The position numbers and the translations under genes were made by a program. A model generated the notes under the pieces. It was not told where the DNA came from. It saw nothing but the letters and a program-made list of their open reading frames with translations, and ran no database searches. Below, in pieces: positions 8,563 to 17,325 of a DNA stretch of 64,000 bases (its first letter is position 1; each line of letters begins with the position of its first letter). The stretch is from Bradyrhizobium sp. LTSP849 (GTDB lineage Bacteria; Pseudomonadota; Alphaproteobacteria; Rhizobiales; Xanthobacteraceae), in assembly GCF_000938255.1 (NCBI RefSeq), contig NZ_JYMR01000056.1, forward strand, positions 1 to 64,000, in the 5' to 3' direction.

Positions 8563-8985
8563 ATGCAGGATAGTGTCCCGTTGACGGCCGGCGTCGATCA
8601 CGTCGGACTTGCCGTGAAGGATCTGGCGCTTGCGCGTGGCTTCTTTTGTGATTGCCTTGGCTGGAGAGTCGTTGGCGAAAACCAGAATTATCCTGCGGCG
8701 TTCGTGTCCGACGGAAATGGAATCGTAACGCTCTGGCAAGTCGAGGATCCCGAGACATGCGTCCCGTTCGACCGCCGTCGCAACATTGGCTTGCATCATC
8801 TTGCTCTGAAGGTTGTGGACCGCAGCGCGCTTGACGCATTGCACGCCCGTGTCGCAGCATGGCCCGGCATCGTGGTTGAGTTTGCGCCGGAACGATCTGG
8901 CAAGGGCCCGAAGGTGCACTTTATGGTGCGAGAGCCGGGCGGTACCCGGGTCGAGTTCGCCTGCGTTTCCCCTGCCGTCGGATAG
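8563..8985 (+). CDS. VOC-family (glyoxalase/dioxygenase-fold) protein
   Basis: 140-residue vicinal-oxygen-chelate protein with two beta-alpha-beta-beta-beta modules: GVDHVGLAVKDLALARGFFCDCLGW at residues 9-33 and IGLHHLALKVVDRSALDALHARV around 76-98. H12 (VDHVG), H79/H80 (LHHLALKV) and E130 (TRVEFA) are placed like metal ligands of glyoxalase I and methylmalonyl-CoA epimerase. The substrate is not evident. It sits between the PQQ dehydrogenase pair and an SDR, all on the plus strand, so a role in the same catabolic pathway is plausible but unproven. Confidence 0.82.
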   Translation: MQDSVPLTAGVDHVGLAVKDLALARGFFCDCLGWRVVGENQNYPAAFVSDGNGIVTLWQVEDPETCVPFDRRRNIGLHHLALKVVDRSALDALHARVAAWPGIVVEFAPERSGKGPKVHFMVREPGGTRVEFACVSPAVG

Positions 8986-9259
8986 CGAGATCGAATCCTG
9001 CAACGCAACGGGCCCATGCGGTTGGCATATCGCTGCAACGACGATCAGGACCGGCGTCTTCTGAAGATGGTGAGCTTGATTGCCATTTTCGTGCTGTCAC
9101 TGGGCGCTTCTCGGTGTCGCGTAGGAGATCGCGAGGGTTGATGGTCCGGATGGGCGTTGGCGGTCATGGTGAGGATCTCAGCGAGTGCGAGGTTTCTCGC
9201 TCGCAACAATACATACCCGCTGCCGGCAATCCGCGCCGCGCGCGACCACGGAGAAGTTT

Positions 9260-10102
9260 ATGACGACGCATGCTAGGCGCAGCATCCTGATTACCGGCGC
9301 TGGCTCCGGGTTGGGGAGAGCATTTGCAACTGAGGCGCTTTCATCCGGACACTCGGTCGTAGGGACGGTGCGGAGCGAGGAGGCCAGGTTGGCCTTCGAG
9401 GCAATGCATCCGTCGCGAGCCCGGGCCTTGCTACTCGACGTCACCGACTTCGCGGCAATCGGTTCTGCGGTGGCGAAGGTTGAAAGCGAAATTGCTCCGA
9501 TCGATGTTCTCGTGAATAATGCCGGATATGGGCACGAAGGTATTCTCGAAGAGTCTCCGCTGGAGGAGATTAAGCGTCAATTCGACGTAAACGTGTTCGG
9601 CGCAGTTGCGATGATGAAGGCTGTGCTGCCAAGCATGCGCGGGAGGCGCCGTGGACATGTCATCAACATCACTTCGATGGCCGGATACGTGGGTTTGGCG
9701 GGCATCGCCTACTACGCGGGGAGTAAGTTCGCTCTCGAGGGTATCTCCGAGGTGCTGGCGAAGGAGGTTCGTCACCTCGGCATCCGGGTAACGGCGATCG
9801 CGCCAGGCTCCTTCCGAACCGACTGGGCAGGGCGGTCGATGGTTCGGAGTCCGCGGAGCATAACCGATTACGACTCACTCTTTGATCCTGTCCGGCAAGC
9901 CCGCGCGGAAAAGAGTGGAAACCAATCTGGAGATCCCGTCCAGGCCGCGCGAGCGCTGCTGAGGGTCGTGGAAGCCGAGGACCCGCCGGTGCATCTTCTC
10001 CTTGGTACCGATGCCCTGAAGCTGGTTCGCCAAAAACTGGAATCGCTTCGACACGAGATCGATGCTTGGGAATCGATGACGCGATCGACTGAATATGCAT
10101 AG
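9260..10102 (+). CDS. Short-chain dehydrogenase/reductase
   Basis: 280-residue classical-type SDR. Cofactor motif TGAGSGLG at residues 12-19, NNAGYG near 92, catalytic Ser in ITSMAG and the Y-x-x-x-K pair in YYAGSK. The extended C-terminal part and the LVNNAGYGHEG pattern resemble the oxidoreductase/retinol-dehydrogenase-like branch. An Arg in TVRSEE after beta-2 suggests preference for NADP(H) (inference). Start ATG 9260 follows GGAGAAG. The 274-bp gap before it makes an independent promoter possible. Substrate unknown. Confidence 0.87.
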   Translation: MTTHARRSILITGAGSGLGRAFATEALSSGHSVVGTVRSEEARLAFEAMHPSRARALLLDVTDFAAIGSAVAKVESEIAPIDVLVNNAGYGHEGILEESPLEEIKRQFDVNVFGAVAMMKAVLPSMRGRRRGHVINITSMAGYVGLAGIAYYAGSKFALEGISEVLAKEVRHLGIRVTAIAPGSFRTDWAGRSMVRSPRSITDYDSLFDPVRQARAEKSGNQSGDPVQAARALLRVVEAEDPPVHLLLGTDALKLVRQKLESLRHEIDAWESMTRSTEYA

Positions 10103-10524
10103 GATGCCGAAGGTGACATGCTCAAGCGGCGGGCCTCGCGACATTTTTGTCGGCCGGGCTTCCAGTCTCACGGTTGGAGAATGCTTCCAACGAGTGGTTG
10201 AAGTGGTACATCGCTGTTATTGAGCAGTCTGGTACCACTGATTTCATATCGACCGGAGCTATGGCCGCTTTATGCGTTCAAATAAAACTGACGAACAGCT
10301 GCGGCTGTTGCGGTGTGGAGCCGAACCGACGCTCGCAAGGTTTTGGATGATGCGTAGACCCAGACCGTATGTGCGAGGTGTCGTGGTCTATCTCGCACCT
10401 CGCGTATTCGCGTTACGATAGTGACGCAGCGATACTGACAGTTTGTATCCGCAAACCAATGTGCGGACTTCCGTGTGCTATCTCGCGAGAGGTGCTCGGA
10501 AGTGAAAGGGCGGGAGGTTCAGGC
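10103..10524 (+). promoter_or_regulatory. Region upstream of coxS with an inverted repeat
   Basis: 422 bp without a convincing gene. It contains an 8-bp inverted repeat GCGAGGTG (10373-10380) and CACCTCGC (10396-10403) separated by 15 nt, about 120 bp before the coxS start; this could be an operator or a hairpin. The ribosome site GGGAGG at about 10511-10516 precedes GTG 10525. Function of the repeat is inferred only from its position. Confidence 0.35.
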
Positions 10525-11010
10525 GTGCCGACAGTCGATTTGACGATCAACGGGAAGGCTGTATCTGTAGACGTTGAGGATAGAACCCTCCTTGTTCACG
10601 TCTTGCGCGAAAACCTCAATCTGACCGGCACCCATGTCGGCTGTGATACCAGCCAGTGCGGCGCCTGCGTCGTCCATGTCGACGGGCGAGCGGTAAAATC
10701 CTGCACCATGCTGGCGGGACAGGCCGCAGGCTGCGACGTCACCACCATTGAAGGCATTGCCAACGGCGACGAGCTGCACCCGATGCAGGCTGCGTTCCGC
10801 GACAACCACGGCCTGCAGTGCGGCTACTGCACCCCGGGCATGATCATGTCGTCAATCGACATCGTGAACCGCTATGGCGGCAAACTAGACGAGACGACCG
10901 TCCGGCACGAGCTCGAAGGCAACATCTGCCGCTGCACCGGATACCACAATATCGTCAAATCGGTGCTGGACGCGGCCGGCCGCATGAAGGTCTCGCAGGC
11001 GGCGGAATAG
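10525..11010 (+). CDS. coxS: Molybdenum hydroxylase small subunit, [2Fe-2S] (CoxS-type)
   Basis: 161-residue iron-sulfur subunit of a CO-dehydrogenase-like or xanthine-oxidase-family enzyme. The plant-ferredoxin-type cluster is held by C40, C45, C48 and C60 (GCDTSQCGACVVHVDGRAVKSC region), and the second cluster by C99, C102, C135 and C137 (GLQCGYCTPGM and GNICRCTGY). It carries electrons from the molybdenum site to the FAD subunit. GTG 10525 is chosen because MPTVDLTING is the normal N terminus and GGGAGG precedes it. First gene of the coxS-coxL-coxM operon. Confidence 0.94.
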   Translation: MPTVDLTINGKAVSVDVEDRTLLVHVLRENLNLTGTHVGCDTSQCGACVVHVDGRAVKSCTMLAGQAAGCDVTTIEGIANGDELHPMQAAFRDNHGLQCGYCTPGMIMSSIDIVNRYGGKLDETTVRHELEGNICRCTGYHNIVKSVLDAAGRMKVSQAAE

Positions 11011-11096
11011 CTGCCGCAGACCATCGGCTTGAATTGATGACCGCTGCGTTTCGATGGAAACCGCAGAAACAATAACTCCGGTCGGGAGGACAGGAC

Positions 11097-13445
11097 ATGG
11101 GCGTTGAGGGCATTGGCGCAAGCGTCAAACGTAAGGAAGACCGCCGCTTTATTACCGGCAAGGGCCGCTACGTTGACGACATCAAGTTGGTGGGCCTGAT
11201 ACACGCGCATTTCACCCGTAGTCCACACGCGCATGCCAAGGTCAAGGGCATCGATTCATCCGAAGCGATGAAGATGCCCGGCGTGGTCGCGGTGCTCACC
11301 GGCCAGCAAATCGTCGATGACAAGGTCGGCAATTTGATCTGCGGCTGGGCCATCACGTCGAAAGACGGCTCGCCGATGAAGATGGGGGCGTGGCCGGCGA
11401 TGGCGCCGGAGACTGTGCGCTTCGTGGGGCAGGCGGTCGCTGTCGTAATCGCCGAAACCAAGAATCAGGCTAAGGACGCCGCGGAGGCCGTCGTCGTCGA
11501 TTATGAAGAGCTTGAGGCCGTGCCCGATATCCGCGCCGCCATCAAGCGGGGCGCGCCGCAGTTGCATCCGGAAGCGCCGGGCAATGTGGTCTACGACTGG
11601 CATATCGGCGACGAGGCCGCGGTAAAAGGCGCCTTTGCCAAGGCCGCGAACGTGGTGGAAATGGACCTCACCAACAACCGCCTTGCGCCGAACCCGATGG
11701 AACCGCGCTCGGCGATCGCCGACTACGACACGGCCGAAGAGCACTACACGCTCTACACGACTTCGCAGAATCCGCATGTCGCCCGTCTCGTTCTGTCGGC
11801 CTTCTACAACATCGCGCCCGAGCACAAGCTGCGGGTTATTGCGCCTGACGTCGGCGGGGGCTTCGGCTCCAAGATCTACATCTATCCGGAAGAGATGGTG
11901 GCGCTGTGGGCGTCGAAGAAGGTCGGCCGCCCGGTGAAGTGGACCAGTGATCGGACCGAAGCCTTCCTCACCGATCACCATGGCCGCGACCATATCTCGA
12001 AGGCGGAGATGGCGTTCGACAAGGACAACAAGATCCTGGGGCTTCGGGTCAAGACCCACGCCAATTTCGGCGCCTACATGTCGCTGTTCTCGTCAGCGGT
12101 ACCGACCTATCTCTATGCAACGCTGTTGTCCGGCCAGTACATGATCCCGGCCATCTATGCCGAGGTGATGGGTGTCTACACCAACACCACGCCGGTCGAT
12201 GCCTACAGAGGTGCGGGGAGGCCCGAGGCGAGCTATCTGCTGGAGCGCATGATGGAAACCGCGGCGCGTCAGTTGAAGGTCGATCCGACTGAACTGCGTC
12301 GTAAGAACTTCATTACGACGTTTCCGTATCAGACGCCTGTGATCATGGCCTATGACATCGGCGATTTCGGCGCTTCGCTCGATGCCGCGATGAAAGCGAT
12401 CGATTACGCTGGCTTCGCGGGCCGCAAGGCCAAAGCCAAGTCGGAAGGCAAGCTGCGCGGCATTGGCGTCTCCTGCTACATCGAGGCCTGCGGCATCGCA
12501 CCGTCAAAGGCAGTAGGCAGCCTGGGCGCCGGTGTCGGCTTGTGGGAATCGGCGGAAGTCCGCGTCAATCCGGTCGGGACCATCGAGATCCTCACAGGAT
12601 CGCACAGCCACGGCCAGGGTCATGAGACGACGTTCGCGCAGTTGATTTCCGAGCGCTTGGGCGTCCCGATCAGCCAGGTACAGATCATCCACGGCGACAC
12701 CGACAAGGTGCAGTTCGGTATGGGCACCTACGGTTCGCGCTCGCTCGCGGTCGGTGGGACGGCCATCATCAAGGCGATGGAGAAGGTCGAGGCCAAGGCC
12801 AAGAAGATCGCAGCCCACGCGCTGGAGGCTTCCGAGGGCGACATCGTGATCGAGAACGGTGAGTTCAAGGTTGCCGGCACCGACAAGTCGATCGCGCTAC
12901 CGATGGTGGCGCTTGCCGCTTATACCGCGCACAACCTGCCTGACGGCATGGAGCCTGGTCTGAAAGAAACCGCCTTCTACGACCCGACCAACTTCACCTT
13001 CCCGGCGGGCACCTATATCTGCGAGCTCGAGGTCGATGCCGGCACTGGAAAGACTTCGTTTGTCAATTTTGTTGCGGCCGATGATTTCGGCCGGTTGATC
13101 AACCCGATGATCGTCGAGGGCCAGGTCCATGGTGGGCTTGCGCAAGGTATCGGCCAAGCGCTGCTCGAGCACGCCGTCTATGATACCAACGGGCAGCCCG
13201 TGACGGCGTCATTTATGGACTACGCTATGCCGCGCGCCGACGACTTGCCGTCGTTCCAGTTGAGCCACACCACCACGCTGTGTCCGGGCAATCCGCTCGG
13301 CGTCAAGGGCTGCGGCGAGGCCGGCGCGATCGGCGCATCTGCCGCCGTGATCAACGCGATCACGGATGCCATCGACAACAACAAACTCGAAATGCCGGCG
13401 ACGCCCAATCGAGTCTGGCACGCCATTCACGGCAAAGCGCGATAG
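11097..13445 (+). CDS. coxL: Molybdenum hydroxylase large subunit, form II CoxL-type
   Basis: 782-residue molybdopterin-cytosine-dinucleotide subunit that carries the active site. The decisive motif A369-Y-R-G-A-G-R375 is that of form II proteins; form I CO dehydrogenases carry AYRCSFR with the copper-binding Cys. Other family landmarks are GGGFGSK near residue 258, GSHSHGQGHETTFAQL near 502 and the C-terminal GVKGCGEAGAIG with the catalytic Glu. Genuine CO oxidation by form II enzymes is disputed, so the true substrate may be another small or heteroaromatic compound. Order S-L-M also fits form II. Confidence 0.92.
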   Translation: MGVEGIGASVKRKEDRRFITGKGRYVDDIKLVGLIHAHFTRSPHAHAKVKGIDSSEAMKMPGVVAVLTGQQIVDDKVGNLICGWAITSKDGSPMKMGAWPAMAPETVRFVGQAVAVVIAETKNQAKDAAEAVVVDYEELEAVPDIRAAIKRGAPQLHPEAPGNVVYDWHIGDEAAVKGAFAKAANVVEMDLTNNRLAPNPMEPRSAIADYDTAEEHYTLYTTSQNPHVARLVLSAFYNIAPEHKLRVIAPDVGGGFGSKIYIYPEEMVALWASKKVGRPVKWTSDRTEAFLTDHHGRDHISKAEMAFDKDNKILGLRVKTHANFGAYMSLFSSAVPTYLYATLLSGQYMIPAIYAEVMGVYTNTTPVDAYRGAGRPEASYLLERMMETAARQLKVDPTELRRKNFITTFPYQTPVIMAYDIGDFGASLDAAMKAIDYAGFAGRKAKAKSEGKLRGIGVSCYIEACGIAPSKAVGSLGAGVGLWESAEVRVNPVGTIEILTGSHSHGQGHETTFAQLISERLGVPISQVQIIHGDTDKVQFGMGTYGSRSLAVGGTAIIKAMEKVEAKAKKIAAHALEASEGDIVIENGEFKVAGTDKSIALPMVALAAYTAHNLPDGMEPGLKETAFYDPTNFTFPAGTYICELEVDAGTGKTSFVNFVAADDFGRLINPMIVEGQVHGGLAQGIGQALLEHAVYDTNGQPVTASFMDYAMPRADDLPSFQLSHTTTLCPGNPLGVKGCGEAGAIGASAAVINAITDAIDNNKLEMPATPNRVWHAIHGKAR

Positions 13446-13456
13446 GGAGCATTGCC

Positions 13457-14251
13457 ATGTACGAGACAACTTACCACCGCGCCTCCAGCGTTGACGAAGC
13501 CGCTACGATGTTCACTAAAGGCTCGGAATCGAAATACCTTGCCGGCGGCCATACGCTGATTCCCGTCATGAAGCAGCGTCTAGCGTCGCCCTCCGACATT
13601 ATCGATCTCGGAAGGATCAAGGAACTCATCGGCATCGAAGCGTCAGGTGACGCGGTGACGGTCAAGGCAGCGACGACTCACTGCGATGTGGCTACCAGCA
13701 AGACTGTGCAAACGGCTATTCCGGCGCTGGCGTACCTCGCTTCGCTGATCGGTGATCCGGCCGTGCGACATCGTGGCACCATCGGCGGCTCGCTCGCCAA
13801 CAACGATCCCGCCGCAGATTATCCGGCCGCGGTTCTGGCGATGGGCGCCACCATCAAGACCAACAAGCGCTCAATTGCGGCAGATGATTTCTTCGAGGGC
13901 TTGTTCGCAACCGCGCTGGAGGAGGGCGAGATCATCACCGCCGTGTCTTTCCCGGTCCCGGCGAAGGCCGGCTATGCCAAATTTCCTCATCCGGCCTCGC
14001 GTTTTGCATTGGTCGGTGTGTTCGTGGCTAAGACCAAATCGGGCGAGGTTCGTGTTGCCGTGACGGGAGCTTCGCAAAGCGGCGTCCTGCGAGTAACGGC
14101 CGTAGAGTCGGCCTTGCAGGCGGACTGGTCGGCGGCCGCACTCGACGATGTCGCGATCTCAGACGACGGCTTGTTCAACGATCTTCATGGCTCCTCGGAC
14201 TATCGCGCCCACCTGATCAAGGTGATGGCGCAGCGAGCGCTGGCGGGTTGA
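13457..14251 (+). CDS. coxM: Molybdenum hydroxylase FAD-binding subunit (CoxM-type)
   Basis: 264-residue FAD subunit that accepts electrons from CoxS and hands them to the respiratory chain. FAD-contact motifs AGGHTLIPVMKQRL (residues about 28-41) and HRGTIGGSLANNDPAADYP (about 105-123) are intact, and the C-terminal CO_deh_flav_C domain follows. It begins 11 bp after coxL with AGGGAG in front of ATG 13457, so it is co-translated. No coxD, coxE, coxF or coxG maturation gene lies next to it in this window. Confidence 0.93.
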   Translation: MYETTYHRASSVDEAATMFTKGSESKYLAGGHTLIPVMKQRLASPSDIIDLGRIKELIGIEASGDAVTVKAATTHCDVATSKTVQTAIPALAYLASLIGDPAVRHRGTIGGSLANNDPAADYPAAVLAMGATIKTNKRSIAADDFFEGLFATALEEGEIITAVSFPVPAKAGYAKFPHPASRFALVGVFVAKTKSGEVRVAVTGASQSGVLRVTAVESALQADWSAAALDDVAISDDGLFNDLHGSSDYRAHLIKVMAQRALAG

Positions 14252-14360
14252 ACCGTTTGGACTAGCATTTCGCACTGATGCGCCGGCACCCGAACAAACG
14301 AATGATCCAGAAATGGAAATGCGGGTTGGTTGATTCGCTTCTCGAAGCTCACGGCGCCAT

Positions 14361-14774
14361 CGCGCCATAGCGCAAGATCCGCTGGTCGCTCGCGCCAGCG
14401 TATTGTTCGCGGCGGCAACGGGTGACGCCTTCGCCGGACTTGGCATCGACTATGGGGATGACGATCAGCCGATGTTAGTTGCCCGGCGCCTCAACAGAGA
14501 GCGAGTGCAGGTCGTTGGGCTCAGCGAAGGAACGCGCGACCAACTATTCTTAGCGCTGCGCCTCGCGTTGCTTGAACGCCGCACATCTGAACCGATTCCA
14601 TTCATAGGAGACGACCTGTTGACGAGCTTCGACGAAGCCCGGACGTTGGCGGCGCTTCGGCTACTGGCGGCGGCAGGACAGAAGCGGCAGATTATTTTGT
14701 TTACGCATCATAGGCATGTCGCCGATCTTGCCAGGTCGCTGCAAGAAAATCGGATCGATTTTATCGACCTGTGA
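14361..14774 (+). pseudogene. C-terminal fragment of a YhaN-like AAA ATPase
   Basis: The frame has no good start; readable protein begins around 14361 and gives DPLVARASVLFAAATGDAFAG. It then shows the ABC/SMC-type signature GLSEGTRDQLFLALRLA, a Walker B-like IPFIGDDLLTSFD and the H-loop ILFTHHRHV. These are the last roughly 135 residues of large YhaN/RecN-like DNA-repair-type ATPases that normally exceed 1,000 residues; the Walker A part is missing. I therefore call it a decayed gene end left by a rearrangement. Repeat copy A lies about 100 bp further on. Confidence 0.75.
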
Positions 14775-15428
14775 GATCGGCATAGAATTCACTGTTGCGT
14801 ATGCTTGCCTGGTCTATATTCCATAACAACGGATGGGCGACTACCCGCTGTGGCGCCAAGCGGCGCGTCCTCGTCATTCGCGACTGATAAGGAATGGTCG
14901 CAAATGGAGTCAGTCTGCGGACTGATAAGGAAAGCCGACAAACCTTATCAGTTGAGACTGGACTCTGCTCTGCTCGAATGCAGACAGCGGCTGTGAGCAT
15001 AGGAGGTCAACTAAGGTCTCAAAAGCGGACATCAAGTCACGACCATCAGCAGCGGCAAGATCGAAATGTGAGCGGGAAGCGAAATAATCTGGCGACTGCG
15101 AGCAAGCCGAGCGGAGCTATGTTAGCGGGGCGTTGAACCCGCCTAGTGCAGAACGCCGCAGAGTAGCTCATGAATGCGGGGGCGTGTCAGTTGAGGCGCT
15201 TGACCACTACCGATTGCCCTCGTGGGCGCTGCGATCGTCCCTTCCTCCGTCGTTCTCTCTAATCATCTGAAAAGACGAGAGTTGTTCCTACAATTCTCCG
15301 GTGAGGTCGCGACAACTTTGATGGTGCGAAGTCGCATACCCTGTGCAAAATTACGGTCGGTTGTTCGTCTGAAATGAGCCGAGTGGCTCCAAAACCCGCA
15401 CAAGAAAGTGGCGGGGAGGAACGTGGTC
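14775..15428. other. Gene-free interval upstream of the LysR pair
   Basis: 654 bp with no supported gene. It holds repeat copy A and, on the minus strand around 15020-15036, a GATGTCCGCTTTTG word resembling another intergenic motif seen near 47.6 kb. Upstream of the first LysR gene an interrupted inverted repeat GCGAC (15309-15313) and GTCGC (15331-15335) might be part of a LysR operator, but this is weak. The ribosome site GGGAGG lies at about 15412-15417. Confidence 0.4.
14872..14952 (+). repeat. Dispersed composite repeat, copy A
   Basis: ACTGATAAG occurs at 14883-14891 and 14921-14929 and its inverse CTTATCAGT at 14944-14952. Between the two direct copies lie a 10-nt variable spacer and the 13-mer AAATGGAGTCAGT (14902-14914). 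Between the second copy and its inverse lie 14 nt. A degenerate start of a further unit (CGTCATTCGCG) precedes at 14872. The same arrangement, with the same spacer lengths but different spacer sequences, recurs near 30.9 and 46.7 kb. Confidence 0.85.
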
Positions 15429-16352
15429 ATGCAGTTTCGCCATCTGCGCTATTTCGTGAAAGTTGTCGAGGCGGGCAGCTTTTCGCGTGCTGCCACAGAA
15501 ATCCACGTCGCGCAGCCTGCGCTCAGCCAGCAGGTTGGGGAGCTTGAAGAACGGCTCGGCTTCACCCTGCTTGAGCGAAGCTCGCGCGGCGTTCGCCCCA
15601 CTGCCGCCGGCCAGATCGTATTTCGCGAGGCCTCCGAAATCCTTCATCAGCTCGAACAGCTTCCCGGTCTTGTGCGGTCGACCAGCGGCGAGGTCGAAGG
15701 CATCGTCAATTTCGGAATTACGGTAGCTCTTGCAGGCGGTATCGCAGGCTCTGCCGTCGCGGCGTGTAAGGAAGCACTGCCAAAGGTGACGTTGAAATTC
15801 TCCGACGCTGACAGTGATGTGCTTCAAGCCCGGATCGAGGCGCAAACACTCGACATGGCCCTGGTGTTCGAAGACGACTTCGTGCCGAATTTCTCGCGGC
15901 TTCCCATTTTCAGGCAGCGTCTTTACCTAGTCCGGCGCGAGCCCCTGGCGGGGTGTCAGGGCGTGGTTTCGCTCGAACAGGTCGCGAAGCTGCCCCTCGT
16001 GCTGCCACCGCTTCCCAAGCATCGGCGCGTCGTCATCGATCGCGCCTTCGCGGAGGCGGGGTTGACGCCGAACATCGTCGCCGAAGCCGATGCTGCGCTC
16101 AGCGAGCTGTCCGCGGTTCGGTCCGGTGTCGGAAGTTCGATCTTCAACGCCGGGACGTTCGAGAATGTCTATCCGGGTGCGTTCGCCCCGCCGTTGCTCA
16201 TTGAGCCGCCGATCTCCCTCACGTGTTCACTCGTGTCTTCAAGCGATTTCCCACTCACCCATGCCGGCGAGGCCGTGAAAGACGTGCTGATCCGCTTTGT
16301 GAAGGATCAAATCACCAAGAATACGCGGCCAGGCGCGGAACTGATCGCATGA
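15429..16352 (+). CDS. LysR-family transcriptional regulator (first of a tandem pair)
   Basis: 307-residue LTTR. The winged helix-turn-helix is at residues 1-60 (RYFVKVVEAGSFSRAATEIHVAQPALSQQVGELEERLG), the effector-binding domain at about 90-295. The sequence is of the Nac/CynR-like group with IEPPISLTCSL near the C terminus. Start ATG 15429 is chosen because MQFRHLRYF is the family N terminus and GGAGG precedes it. Its stop overlaps the start of a close paralogue. Target genes are not evident; neighbours on both sides face away or are remnants. Confidence 0.92.
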   Translation: MQFRHLRYFVKVVEAGSFSRAATEIHVAQPALSQQVGELEERLGFTLLERSSRGVRPTAAGQIVFREASEILHQLEQLPGLVRSTSGEVEGIVNFGITVALAGGIAGSAVAACKEALPKVTLKFSDADSDVLQARIEAQTLDMALVFEDDFVPNFSRLPIFRQRLYLVRREPLAGCQGVVSLEQVAKLPLVLPPLPKHRRVVIDRAFAEAGLTPNIVAEADAALSELSAVRSGVGSSIFNAGTFENVYPGAFAPPLLIEPPISLTCSLVSSSDFPLTHAGEAVKDVLIRFVKDQITKNTRPGAELIA

Positions 16353-17290
16353 TGCAGTACCGCCACCTGCATTACTTTATCAGCGTGGTCGAGGCCGGAA
16401 GCTTTTCGCGCGCCGCATCTACGATCCACATCGCGCAGCCCGCGCTCAGCCAACAGATCGCGCAACTCGAGGAGCAACTCGGCGTGAGCCTGCTCTTGCG
16501 TAGCGTGCGCGGCGTTCGCCCGACCGCCGCAGGTGAGGTGCTGTATCGCGAGGCGTCTTCCATTTTGAAGCGGCTGGAGCAGCTTCCCGGCATCGTGCGG
16601 TCCGGCACCGGGGCCGCGGAAGGCCTTGTTCGGCTTGGGATGTCTTCAACCGTTATGCCCACAGCGCCTGTCGCATTCATCGAGCAATGCAGGGCTTCGT
16701 TGCCGAATGTCGCCCTCAGGATGGCAATCTCCGACAGCCCGACAGTCAAGCGGCGGGTGATCGCGCACGAACTCGATCTTGGTCTGGTGCTGGAAGATGA
16801 CCTCGCGCCGACTTTCGCCCGCCAGCCGTTGTTCCGTCAGCGGCTGTTTCTAATACGCCCTGATGCGATATCGAAAGGCAAGCCGATGAAGCTTGCCGAT
16901 CTCGTGTCGTTGCCGTTGATCCTCCCGCCATCACCGAACATTACGCGCACCGCGCTTGATCGCGCTTTCGCCGCAGCAAAACTTTCACCAAACGTCGTTA
17001 TGGAAGCCGATATTGTGGCAGACATCATTGCGGCTGTGCGGGCAGGAGTAGGCGCCTCCGTGTTGCCGAAGGGCGATCTGTCCGACATGTCGGGCGATGA
17101 TCTCGGCGAGCCCGAGCCCATCGAACCACCGATTTACCTTACGTGTTCGATGATTTCGTCGGGCAATTTTCCTCTCGCCAATGCGGGGGAGGCGGTGCGT
17201 GAGCTCTTTACCGAGTTTATCGAGACCACTCTGAACAAGACGCGAGCGCCAGGCGTCGAATGGATCGCTACGAGGCGCGCGAAGCCGTGA
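16349..17290 (+). CDS. LysR-family transcriptional regulator (second of a tandem pair)
   Basis: 313-residue LTTR clearly paralogous to the preceding gene: residues RHLHYFISVVEAGSFSRAAS, IHIAQPALSQQI and RGVRPTAAGE align directly, and the C-terminal IEPPIYLTCSMISSGNFPLANAGEAV matches the partner's end. ATG 16349 overlaps the previous stop (ATGA), so the two are translationally coupled. Divergence is greatest in the effector domain (about residues 90-140), implying different ligands or heteromer formation (inference). Confidence 0.92.
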   Translation: MMQYRHLHYFISVVEAGSFSRAASTIHIAQPALSQQIAQLEEQLGVSLLLRSVRGVRPTAAGEVLYREASSILKRLEQLPGIVRSGTGAAEGLVRLGMSSTVMPTAPVAFIEQCRASLPNVALRMAISDSPTVKRRVIAHELDLGLVLEDDLAPTFARQPLFRQRLFLIRPDAISKGKPMKLADLVSLPLILPPSPNITRTALDRAFAAAKLSPNVVMEADIVADIIAAVRAGVGASVLPKGDLSDMSGDDLGEPEPIEPPIYLTCSMISSGNFPLANAGEAVRELFTEFIETTLNKTRAPGVEWIATRRAKP

Positions 17291-17325
17291 AAAAGCTCTC
17301 TTGTGCGAGTGGTCGGCGCCGATAC

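Noticed and set aside
10147..10350. 67-codon frame upstream of coxS
   Set aside because: No ribosome site, no motif, unusual composition; probably chance.
14872..14952. CRISPR-like array
   Set aside because: Only two full direct units per locus, with spacers of 10 and 14 nt, and no cas genes; the pattern is not a CRISPR array.
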